Below are positions 1 through 5,842 of a DNA stretch of 5,922 nucleotides, one piece after another. Both the position numbers and the translations under genes were made by a program. Positions within the stretch are counted from its first letter, which is position 1; every line of letters starts with the position of its first letter. The stretch is from DASYUM01 sp036001225. GTDB lineage: Bacteria > Methylomirabilota > Methylomirabilia > Rokubacteriales > DASRDR01. The stretch is from assembly GCA_036001225.1 (NCBI GenBank), contig DASYUM010000214.1:1-5922 (forward strand), read 5' to 3'. The notes under the pieces are model-generated. The model ran no database searches and was not told where the DNA came from. It saw only the letters and a list, made by a program, of their open reading frames with translations.

Positions 1-2
1 CC

Positions 3-56
3 GCCAGCCTGGTCTTCGTCGGCGGCCCGACCGGCGTGCGAGAGCTCCAGCGGTAG
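3..56 (+). CDS. 3' end of an unidentified upstream gene (partial)
   Basis: Reading from base 3 gives 17 codons ending in TAG at 54-56, with the C-terminal sequence ASLVFVGGPTGVRELQR. Almost every codon in this frame ends in C or G, matching the codon use of the genes downstream. The other two frames do not show this pattern, so this is the most likely real frame. The start lies outside the window. Too little is visible to name a family. The tail is not one I recognise from Zwf, Tal or the other usual neighbours of a pentose phosphate operon. It points the same way as tkt but is separated from it by about 245 nt of repeat, so it may belong to a different transcript. Confidence 0.5.
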   Translation, partial: ASLVFVGGPTGVRELQR

Positions 57-128
57 CAGGCGCCAACGAGTTCGTAGACGACTCCAACGAGATGATCAAG
101 GTGGTGGGGGGGTGTGGGGCCGGGGAGT

Positions 129-152
129 CCGAGGGGGCGTCAGCCCCCTCGG
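129..152 (+). terminator. Perfect 10-bp GC hairpin, possible transcript end
   Basis: CCGAGGGGGC at 129-138 and GCCCCCTCGG at 143-152 are exact reverse complements around the loop GTCA. The stem starts 73 nt after the upstream stop codon. The same left arm and the start of the right arm recur at 5904-5922, 62 nt after the pgl stop codon. That repeated position behind gene ends suggests a 3'-end or RNA-stabilising role. No T tract follows, so it is not a standard intrinsic terminator and the terminator label is tentative. Confidence 0.35.
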
Positions 153-160
153 GTCAACGA

Positions 161-176
161 GGAGCGGCGCCGCTCC
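161..176. repeat. 16-bp perfect palindrome in copy A
   Basis: GGAGCGGCGCCGCTCC reads the same on both strands. It is followed by CCCCCAC (177-183), which pairs with part of the G run at 104-112. The same 34-bp palindrome-plus-tail block occurs again at 259-292. It could be a strong RNA or DNA hairpin with a minimal loop, or a dyad for a dimeric DNA-binding protein. The sequence cannot tell which. Confidence 0.7.
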
Positions 177-193
177 CCCCCACGCTGAAAGAG

Positions 194-292
194 CAGGCAC
201 GAACGAGTTTCCAGACGACTCGAACGAGGTGATCAAGGTGGTGGGGGGGGGGTGGGGGAGGAGCGGCGCCGCTCCCCCCCACGCTGAAAGAG
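194..292 (+). repeat. Modular intergenic repeat, copy B (short form)
   Basis: This is the second tandem copy, directly upstream of tkt. It keeps the leader with its two AACGAG boxes, a longer G run (243-252) and the palindrome-plus-tail module, but lacks the hairpin block of copy A. Here 252-258 (GTGGGGG) pairs with 276-282 (CCCCCAC) and stacks on the palindrome at 260-275 with a single bulged A at 259. Losing the middle hairpin has therefore kept a closed stem. The tail runs into the tkt ribosome binding site, so this copy forms the 5' untranslated region of tkt if transcription starts upstream. Confidence 0.75.
260..275. repeat. 16-bp perfect palindrome in the tkt 5' leader
   Basis: This is the second exact copy of GGAGCGGCGCCGCTCC, ending 26 nt before the tkt start codon and 15 nt before its Shine-Dalgarno sequence. 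With the flanking arms (252-258 and 276-282) it can form a 15-bp stem with one bulged A. A stem this stable close to the start site could affect initiation or protect the 5' end of the message. The CTCC in its right arm could also compete weakly for the GGAG of the ribosome binding site. Confidence 0.65.
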
Positions 293-295
293 GAG
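291..295 (+). promoter_or_regulatory. Ribosome binding site of tkt
   Basis: AGGAG lies 6 nt before the ATG at 302 and fixes that start. Its first two bases are the last two bases of the repeat tail; copy A reads CTGAAAGAGCAGG at the same place. The tkt ribosome binding site therefore appears built on, or directly next to, the end of the repeat. Confidence 0.8.
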
Positions 296-301
296 AACGC
301 G

Positions 302-2383
302 ATGGGGTCGTCCCAGAATACGGAAGACGCCAAGCGGCTCGACCAGCTCTGCATTAACACGATCCGCACCCTCAGCATGGACGCCGTCCAGAAGGCGAAC
401 TCCGGCCATCCGGGCACGGCGATGGCCCTCGCGCCGGTGATCTACACCCTCTGGCAGCGCGTCCTCCGCTTCGACCCTGACGATCCGATCTGGCCGAACC
501 GCGACCGCTTCGTGCTGTCGGTGGGCCACGCGTCGATGCTGCTCTACTCGATGCTCCACCTCACCGGCGTGAAGGCGGTGAACCCGCAGTACGAGCGCCT
601 CGGGTGGCTGTCGGTCAGCCTGGACGACATCAAGCGGTTCCGCCAGCTCGACGGGAAGTGTCCCGGGCATCCCGAGTACCGCTGGACCTCGGGGGTGGAG
701 ACCACCACCGGCCCCCTCGGGCAAGGAGTGGCCACCAGCGTCGGCATGGCCATGGCGTCCCGGTGGATGGCCAGCTACTTCAACCGTCCTGGCTTCACCA
801 TGTTCGGGTACGACGTCTACGCGATCGCCGGCGACGGGTGCATGATGGAGGGCGTGTCCAGCGAGGCGGCGTCCCTGGCCGGGCACCTCCGCCTCGCGAA
901 CCTCTGCTGGATCTACGACAACAACAAGATCACGATCGAGGGCCACACCGAGTGGGCGTTCAGCGAGGACGTGGCCACCCGGTTCATCGGCTACGGCTGG
1001 AACGTCACCCGCGTGGGCGACGCCAACGACCTCGAGATGCTCGAGCGCGCCTTCCGGACGTTCAAGGCCACCACCGACCGGCCGACCCTCATCATCGTCG
1101 ACAGCCACATCGCCTGGGGCTCGCCGAACAAGCAGGACACCCACGCCGCTCACGGCGAGCCGCTCGGCGAAGAGGAGATCCGGCTCACCAAGCGCGCCTA
1201 CGGCTGGCCGGAGGACGCCCAGTTCCTGGTCCCCGACGAGGTGCATGATCACTTCGCCCGATCCCTCGGCGCCCGCGGGCGGGCCGCGCGCGACGAATGG
1301 TTGACGCGCTTCGAGGCCTACCGGCGCGAGTTCCCCGACCTCGCCGAGCATCTCTACCGCATGCAGCATCGCCAGCTCCCCGACGGGTGGGACAAGGGGC
1401 TCGTGGAGTTCCCGGCCGATGCGAAGGGGCTGGCCGGCCGCGACGCCTCCAGCAAGGTCCTGAACCTCCTTGCGCGGAACGTGCCGTGGCTGCTCGGCGG
1501 CTCCGCCGACCTCGCGCCCTCCACCAAGACGCGGCTCACCTTCGAGGGCGCCGGCGACTTCACGGCCGAGCACCCGGAGGGGCGGAACCTCCACTTCGGC
1601 GTGCGCGAGCACGCGATGGGCTCCATCCTGAACGGGCTGTCGCTCTCGAAGACGCGGCCCTACGGCTCCGGGTTTCTGATCTTCAGCGACTACATGCGGC
1701 CGGCCATCAGGCTGAGCGCGCTCATGGAGCTGCCGGTGATCTACGTGTTCACCCACGACTCCATCGGCGTCGGGGAGGACGGGCCGACCCACCAGCCCAT
1801 CGAGCACCTGCCGTCGCTGCGGGCCATCCCCGGCCTGATCACACTCCGGCCGGGCGATGCCAACGAGGTGCTGGAGGCCTGGCGCGTGATCATGACGCAG
1901 AGGCACGAGCCGGTGGCCCTCGTGCTCTCGCGCCAGCCGATGCCCACCCTGGACCGGACGAAGTACGGCCCGGCCAGCGGCGTGGCGCGGGGCGCCTACG
2001 TGCTGGCCGACGCGGAAGGAGGAGACCCGGAGGTCATCCTCCTCGGGTCGGGCAGCGAGGTGTCGCTGTGCGTCGAGGCCCACGAGCGGCTCCGGGCCGA
2101 AGGCGTACGGGCGCGAGTGGTCAGCATGCCGTCGTGGGAGCTGTTCGACAAGCAGGACGTCCAGTACCGGGACCGCGTCCTCCCGCCGTCGGTGACCGCG
2201 CGGGTCTCGGTGGAGCAGGCCTCGATCCTCGGCTGGGAGCGCTTCGTGGGCCGAGAGGGAGAGAGCATCGGCATGCGCACCTTCGGCGCCTCCGCTCCGC
2301 TCAAGGAGCTCCAGAAGAAGTTCGGCTTCACTCCGGACAGGGTGGTGGCCGCCGCCCGGGCCGCCTTGGCGCGCCGGAGCTGA
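302..2383 (+). CDS. tkt: Transketolase
   Basis: This cytoplasmic thiamine-diphosphate enzyme moves two-carbon units from ketose phosphates to aldose phosphates in the non-oxidative pentose phosphate pathway. The 693-residue protein is full length for the family (E. coli about 663). The N-terminal ThDP-binding domain shows SGHPG with His36, then GDGCMMEG at 177-184 with the metal-binding GDG and Asn207 about 30 residues later. HAAHG at 281-285 supplies substrate-contacting histidines. The central pyrimidine-binding domain has GVREHAM at 433-439, whose Glu435 is the expected cofactor-activating glutamate, and THDSIGVGEDGPTHQPIEH at 484-502 with His485. The C-terminal domain contains VEQASILGWERFVG at 637-650. 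All expected catalytic residues are present. The start is supported by AGGAG 6 nt upstream. The gene leads the operon, and pgi follows after 4 nt. Family assignment is firm. Confidence 0.97.
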   Translation: MGSSQNTEDAKRLDQLCINTIRTLSMDAVQKANSGHPGTAMALAPVIYTLWQRVLRFDPDDPIWPNRDRFVLSVGHASMLLYSMLHLTGVKAVNPQYERLGWLSVSLDDIKRFRQLDGKCPGHPEYRWTSGVETTTGPLGQGVATSVGMAMASRWMASYFNRPGFTMFGYDVYAIAGDGCMMEGVSSEAASLAGHLRLANLCWIYDNNKITIEGHTEWAFSEDVATRFIGYGWNVTRVGDANDLEMLERAFRTFKATTDRPTLIIVDSHIAWGSPNKQDTHAAHGEPLGEEEIRLTKRAYGWPEDAQFLVPDEVHDHFARSLGARGRAARDEWLTRFEAYRREFPDLAEHLYRMQHRQLPDGWDKGLVEFPADAKGLAGRDASSKVLNLLARNVPWLLGGSADLAPSTKTRLTFEGAGDFTAEHPEGRNLHFGVREHAMGSILNGLSLSKTRPYGSGFLIFSDYMRPAIRLSALMELPVIYVFTHDSIGVGEDGPTHQPIEHLPSLRAIPGLITLRPGDANEVLEAWRVIMTQRHEPVALVLSRQPMPTLDRTKYGPASGVARGAYVLADAEGGDPEVILLGSGSEVSLCVEAHERLRAEGVRARVVSMPSWELFDKQDVQYRDRVLPPSVTARVSVEQASILGWERFVGREGESIGMRTFGASAPLKELQKKFGFTPDRVVAAARAALARRS
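2376..2379 (+). promoter_or_regulatory. Ribosome binding site of pgi inside the tkt end
   Basis: GGAG lies within the last codons of tkt, 8 nt before the pgi ATG at 2388. With only 4 nt between the tkt stop and the pgi start, translation of the two genes is probably coupled. Confidence 0.6.
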
Positions 2384-2387
2384 TCCC

Positions 2388-4076
2388 ATGTCCGAGCGCA
2401 CACTTCCCGGCGATCTCGAGCGGACGGTGCGCGACACCATCGCCGACTGGGCCGCCACCGGCAAGGTCGAGCGGCTCTGGCGGCGCGACGCGAGCCTGTG
2501 GACGGGCGGCGACGAGGCGAGCTGGCTCGGATGGCTCGACGTCGCCACCGTTCAGCTCGCCGCGCTCGACCACCTGCGCCGCGTGGCCGACGACGTCCGC
2601 GCGGCGGGCTTCTCCCATGCGCTGGTCCTCGGCATGGGCGGCTCGAGCCTCTGCCCGGCCGTGCTCGCCACGACCTTCGGGCGGATCGCGGGATTCCCGG
2701 AGCTGCTGGTGCTCGACTCCACCGATCCGGCCCAGATCCGAAGCGTCGAGGCCCGGCTGGATCGCGCGCGGACGCTCTTCATCGTCTCGAGCAAGTCCGG
2801 CACCACGCTCGAGCCGAACATCTTCAAGGAGTACTTCTTCGCCCGGTCGGACGGCCGGCACTTCATCGCGATCACCGACCCCGGATCCACGTTGCAGACG
2901 GTGGCGGAGGCCGACCGGTTCCGCCACGTGCTGTTCGGCGTGCCCTCCATCGGGGGCCGCTACTCCGCCCTGTCGGACTTCGGCATGGCGCCGGCGGCGA
3001 TCATGGGGCTCGACGTGTCCCGTATCCTGAATGGCGCGGCGAAGATGGCCGAGCGGTGCGGGGCGGCGGCGCCCGTCGAGAAGAACCCGGGCGCGGTGCT
3101 GGGCATCGTCATGGGGGTGGCGGCGCGGGCCGGGCGGGACAAGGTGACGCTCGTCGCATCGCCCGGCATCCGAGACCTGGGGGCCTGGCTCGAGCAGCTC
3201 CTCGCCGAGTCCACCGGGAAGAACGGCCGCGGGCTGATCCCGGTCGATCGCGAGCCCCTCGGAGATCCTCGTGTGTACGGCCGCGACCGGCTCTTCGTGT
3301 ACCTGCGCCTCGGCTCGGCGCCCGATCCGGGACAGGACGATCGGGTGGCCGCCCTCGAGCGCGTCGGGCAGCCGGTGGTCCGCCTCGCGGTGGAGGATCC
3401 GTACGATCTCGGCGCGGAGTTCTTCCGCTGGGAGTTCGCCACCGCGGTGGCCGGCGCCGTGCTCGGCATCCACCCCTTCGACCAGCCCGACGTCGAGGCG
3501 AGCAAGATCGCCACCCGCCGGCTCACCGACGCCTACGAGCACACCGGCGCGTTGCCGGGCGAGGGGCCGGTGCTGGAGGTTGATGGTATCCGGCTCTTCA
3601 CCGACCCGAAGAACGCGGCCGCCCTCGGGGCGACGGGCGGGCGGGAGGGGCTGACCGGGATGCTCCGCGCCCACTTCGGTCGCGTCCGGCCCGGGGACTA
3701 CGTCGCGCTGCTCGCCTACATCGAGATGAACGGGGCCCACGAGGACGCACTCCAGTCGATGCGCTCCACCCTCCGGGATCGGGTGCGCGTCGCGACGTGT
3801 GTCGGGTTCGGACCCCGGTTCCTTCATTCCACCGGTCAGGCCTACAAGGGCGGCCCCGACTCGGGTGTCGTCCTCCAGATCACGTGCGACGACGCGGCCG
3901 ACCTCCCGGTGCCGGGGCAGCGCTACACGTTCGGGGTCGTCAAGGCGGCGCAGGCGCGCGGGGACTTCGAGGTGCTCGCGGAGCGAGGCCGGCGCGCGCT
4001 GCGGGTGCATCTGGGCACGGACGTCGGGGCCGGGCTCCGGACGCTCGCCGGCGCCCTGGATCAAGCGCTGCGATAG
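2388..4076 (+). CDS. pgi: Glucose-6-phosphate isomerase, like the isomerase half of Tal-Pgi fusions
   Basis: It interconverts glucose 6-phosphate and fructose 6-phosphate in the cytoplasm. The 562-residue protein has two sugar isomerase (SIS) domains. The first shows GMGGSSL (82-88), SSKSGTTLE (134-142, phosphate binding) and the family signature SIGGRYSAL (187-195). LEQLLAESTGK (268-278) carries Glu269, the likely catalytic base. The second signature, HPFDQPDVEASK (362-373), ends in the conserved Lys373 and has Asp where classical isomerases have Gly or Ala. The N-terminus (GKVERLWRRDASLWTGGDE, 25-43) and the C-terminal GPRFLHSTGQ (475-484) resemble the isomerase part of bifunctional transaldolase/isomerase proteins. 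No transaldolase domain precedes it: tkt ends 4 nt before the start. It is therefore a stand-alone isomerase of the fusion type, from either loss of the Tal part or an unfused ancestor. All visible active-site motifs look intact. Confidence 0.93.
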   Translation: MSERTLPGDLERTVRDTIADWAATGKVERLWRRDASLWTGGDEASWLGWLDVATVQLAALDHLRRVADDVRAAGFSHALVLGMGGSSLCPAVLATTFGRIAGFPELLVLDSTDPAQIRSVEARLDRARTLFIVSSKSGTTLEPNIFKEYFFARSDGRHFIAITDPGSTLQTVAEADRFRHVLFGVPSIGGRYSALSDFGMAPAAIMGLDVSRILNGAAKMAERCGAAAPVEKNPGAVLGIVMGVAARAGRDKVTLVASPGIRDLGAWLEQLLAESTGKNGRGLIPVDREPLGDPRVYGRDRLFVYLRLGSAPDPGQDDRVAALERVGQPVVRLAVEDPYDLGAEFFRWEFATAVAGAVLGIHPFDQPDVEASKIATRRLTDAYEHTGALPGEGPVLEVDGIRLFTDPKNAAALGATGGREGLTGMLRAHFGRVRPGDYVALLAYIEMNGAHEDALQSMRSTLRDRVRVATCVGFGPRFLHSTGQAYKGGPDSGVVLQITCDDAADLPVPGQRYTFGVVKAAQARGDFEVLAERGRRALRVHLGTDVGAGLRTLAGALDQALR

Positions 4077-4095
4077 TGCAAGCGCTCCGCTAAAG
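4062..4095 (+). repeat. Imperfect 17-bp tandem duplication at the pgi stop
   Basis: CAAGCGCTGCGATAGTG (4062-4078) is followed directly by CAAGCGCTCCGCTAAAG (4079-4095), with 13 of 17 bases equal. Both copies spell Gln-Ala-Leu-Arg-stop, in different frames (the second is shifted by 17 nt), and within QALR-stop the differences are all at third codon positions. The second copy runs into the gnd ribosome binding site. It may be a small slip duplication. Confidence 0.55.
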
Positions 4096-4098
4096 GAG
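4092..4098 (+). promoter_or_regulatory. Strong ribosome binding site of gnd
   Basis: AAAGGAG is the best Shine-Dalgarno match in the window, 8 nt before the ATG at 4107. gnd is the only inner gene with a real gap before it (30 nt), so it can be translated independently of pgi. Confidence 0.85.
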
Positions 4099-4106
4099 AT
4101 CACCGA

Positions 4107-5090
4107 ATGCAGATCGGGATGGTGGGCCTGGGCCGGATGGGCGGCAACATGGCGCGTCGGCTGATGAAGGGTGGCCACCAGGTGGTCGCCTACGCAACGG
4201 ACGCCGCCGCCGTGAAGCAGATGGCGGCCGAGGGAGCGATGGGCACGACCACGCTCGATGACCTCGTGGCCAAGCTGTCGCCGCCCCGGGTGGTCTGGAT
4301 CATGGTGCCGGCCGGCGCGGCCACCGATCAGGTGGTCACCGACCTCGGCGGGCGGCTGTCCCCGGACGACACGATCATCGACGGCGGCAACTCCTTCTTC
4401 AAGGATGACGTGCGGCGCATGCAGGCGCTCCAGCCGCGCCGGATCCACTACGTCGACGTGGGCACCAGCGGCGGCGTGTGGGGCCTCGAGCGCGGGTATT
4501 GCCTCATGATCGGCGGTGAGCACGAAGTGGTGGGCCGCCTCGACCCCATCTTCCGCACGCTGGCTCCGGGCCGCGGCGACATCGCGCGCACGCCGGGGAG
4601 GGACAAGCTCGGCGGCACCGCCGAGGACGGCTACCTCTACTGCGGGCCCTCCGGGGCCGGACACTTCGTCAAGATGGTCCACAACGGCATCGAGTACGGG
4701 CTCATGCAGGCGTATGCGGAGGGGCTCGACATCCTCCTGAACGCCCGCTCGAAGGATCTGCCGGAGCCCCTGCGCTATGACCTCGACCTCGCCTCCGTCA
4801 CCGAGCTATGGCGCCGGGGCAGCGTCGTCAGCTCGTGGCTGCTCGATCTCACCGCCCAGGCCCTGACCGAGAATCCCACCCTCTCCAGCTACACGGGCTT
4901 CGTCCAGGACTCCGGCGAAGGCCGGTGGACCATCATGGCCGCCGTCGAGGAAGGCGTGCCCGCCGACGTGCTCTCCTCGGCGCTCTACGTCCGCTTCCGC
5001 TCCCGGCAGGAGCACACGTTCGCGGAGAAGGTCCTCTCCGCCATGCGGCAGAAGTTCGGGGGGCACGTGGAGCGCCCGGCCGGAGGGTGA
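4107..5090 (+). CDS. gnd: 6-phosphogluconate dehydrogenase, decarboxylating, short form
   Basis: It oxidises and decarboxylates 6-phosphogluconate to ribulose 5-phosphate and CO2, yielding NAD(P)H, in the cytoplasm. The 327-residue length matches the short (YqeC/GndA-like) class rather than the roughly 470-residue form. The N-terminal Rossmann fold has GLGRMGGNM (7-15), MVPAG (66-70) and DGGNS (92-96). Substrate and catalytic motifs follow: TSGGVWGLERGY (120-131) and HFVKMVHNGIEYG (186-198) with Lys189, Asn193 and Glu196 as the expected catalytic residues. The helical C-terminal part ends with ALYVRFRSRQEHTFAEK (292-308), typical of the short class. The end of the second Rossmann strand reads VVAYATD (26-32), with Ala30-Thr31 where Asp-Arg or Asn-Arg usually sets NAD or NADP preference, so the cofactor cannot be assigned. 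The last 4 nt overlap pgl, the enzyme that makes its substrate. Confidence 0.96.
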   Translation: MQIGMVGLGRMGGNMARRLMKGGHQVVAYATDAAAVKQMAAEGAMGTTTLDDLVAKLSPPRVVWIMVPAGAATDQVVTDLGGRLSPDDTIIDGGNSFFKDDVRRMQALQPRRIHYVDVGTSGGVWGLERGYCLMIGGEHEVVGRLDPIFRTLAPGRGDIARTPGRDKLGGTAEDGYLYCGPSGAGHFVKMVHNGIEYGLMQAYAEGLDILLNARSKDLPEPLRYDLDLASVTELWRRGSVVSSWLLDLTAQALTENPTLSSYTGFVQDSGEGRWTIMAAVEEGVPADVLSSALYVRFRSRQEHTFAEKVLSAMRQKFGGHVERPAGG

Positions 5091-5842
5091 GCGCGGGGAC
5101 GGTCCGCGTCTTCGACGACGCCGAGGCGCTCGCTCGCGCGGCGGCCGAGGACCTGGTCGCGTGCGGGCGCGAGGCGACGGCGCGGAACGGCCGGTTCACG
5201 GTGGTCCTGGCCGGCGGCTCGACGCCCCGCCGCCTCTACCAGCTCCTCGCCGAAGCGCCCCACCGCGGGGCGGTGGCCTGGGATCACGTGGACGTGTTCT
5301 GGGGTGACGAGCGGGCGGTGCCGCCCGGGCATCCCGACTCCAATTACGCGATGGCCACCGGCGCGCTGCTGGATCGCGTGCCGGTGGTCAAGCAGCGCGT
5401 GCATCGCATCCAGGCCGAGCGAGCGGACCGGGGAGCGGCCGCGCTCGACTATCAGCGCGAGATCGCGGCGACCGTCGGCGCCGATCCCGATGGCCGGCCG
5501 CCGGCGCTCGACCTCATCCTGCTCGGCATGGGCGCCGACGGGCATACCGCTTCGCTCTTCCCCTGGAGTCCTGCCCTGTCCGAGCGCCGGCGCTGGGTCG
5601 TCGCTCACTTCGTCCCCACGCTGGGGGTTGACCGTGTCACCCTCACCGTGCCGCTCATCAACCGAGCCCGTGAGATCCGGATGCTGGTCGCCGGCCCCGA
5701 CAAGGCGGGCGCCCTCGCCGCTGTGCTCGAGGGTCCGCCCGATCCCGAGCGGCTGCCGGCGCAGCTCATCCGGCCCGAGGCCGGGCGGTTGATCTGGCTC
5801 GTCGACCGCGCGGCAGCGGCGAAACTCCAAGGAAAGCCATGA
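5087..5842 (+). CDS. pgl: 6-phosphogluconolactonase
   Basis: It hydrolyses 6-phosphoglucono-1,5-lactone to 6-phosphogluconate, the step just before Gnd. The 251-residue protein belongs to the DevB/SOL family, related to glucosamine-6-phosphate deaminase. It shows LAGGSTPRRLY (41-51, phosphate loop), FWGDERAVPPGHPDSNY (71-87) and LGMGADGHTASLFP (146-159) with the catalytic His153. WGDER with the HTASLFP context favours the lactonase over the deaminase. The start is GTG in the overlap GTGA with the gnd stop; no other start codon fits nearby and the protein begins right at the family's N-terminus (VRVFDDAEALA). GGAGG abuts the GTG with no spacer, so initiation probably depends on translational coupling to gnd. 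No signal peptide is seen. zwf, its usual partner, is not in the window. Confidence 0.95.
   Translation: MSAGTVRVFDDAEALARAAAEDLVACGREATARNGRFTVVLAGGSTPRRLYQLLAEAPHRGAVAWDHVDVFWGDERAVPPGHPDSNYAMATGALLDRVPVVKQRVHRIQAERADRGAAALDYQREIAATVGADPDGRPPALDLILLGMGADGHTASLFPWSPALSERRRWVVAHFVPTLGVDRVTLTVPLINRAREIRMLVAGPDKAGALAAVLEGPPDPERLPAQLIRPEAGRLIWLVDRAAAAKLQGKP

Larger units (their letters stand above)
57..193 (+). repeat. Modular intergenic repeat, copy A (long form)
   Basis: This is the first of two tandem copies. Its leader (56-112) aligns without gaps to 193-249 with 50 of 57 bases identical. Its tail (160-193) is identical over 34 bases to 259-292. Between them copy A has an extra block (about 113-159) that copy B lacks; it holds a G-rich stretch and a perfect hairpin. 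The run GTGGGGGGG at 104-112 is the exact reverse complement of 175-183, so the whole 104-183 block can close on itself in RNA. The repeat begins immediately after the upstream stop codon. It is non-coding by codon pattern. No transposase or target-site duplication is visible, so it resembles a REP-like intergenic element rather than an insertion sequence. Confidence 0.8.

Noticed and set aside
57..292. CRISPR array or insertion sequence
   Set aside because: There are only two diverged tandem copies, with no regular short spacers, no transposase, and no terminal inverted repeats or target duplications.
57..301. A sigma-70 type promoter upstream of tkt
   Set aside because: I found no convincing pair of -35 and -10 boxes at suitable spacing. 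The region is dominated by G and C runs, so the promoter could be there but cannot be placed from sequence.
112..357. An 81-codon open frame through the repeats into tkt
   Set aside because: It consists mostly of repeat sequence and then overlaps tkt out of frame. Its translation is low-complexity (GAAPPHAER occurs twice because the palindrome block is duplicated).
233..2548. A 771-codon open frame on the minus strand opposite tkt
   Set aside because: Long antisense frames are expected in very GC-rich genes. Its translation is rich in Arg, Gly, Ala, His and Val with no recognisable domain, while the plus strand encodes a complete transketolase.
2328..4682. A 784-codon open frame on the minus strand opposite pgi and gnd
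   Set aside because: It has the same cause: it spans two real genes and their junction, shows no domain, and has the codon composition of a shadow frame.
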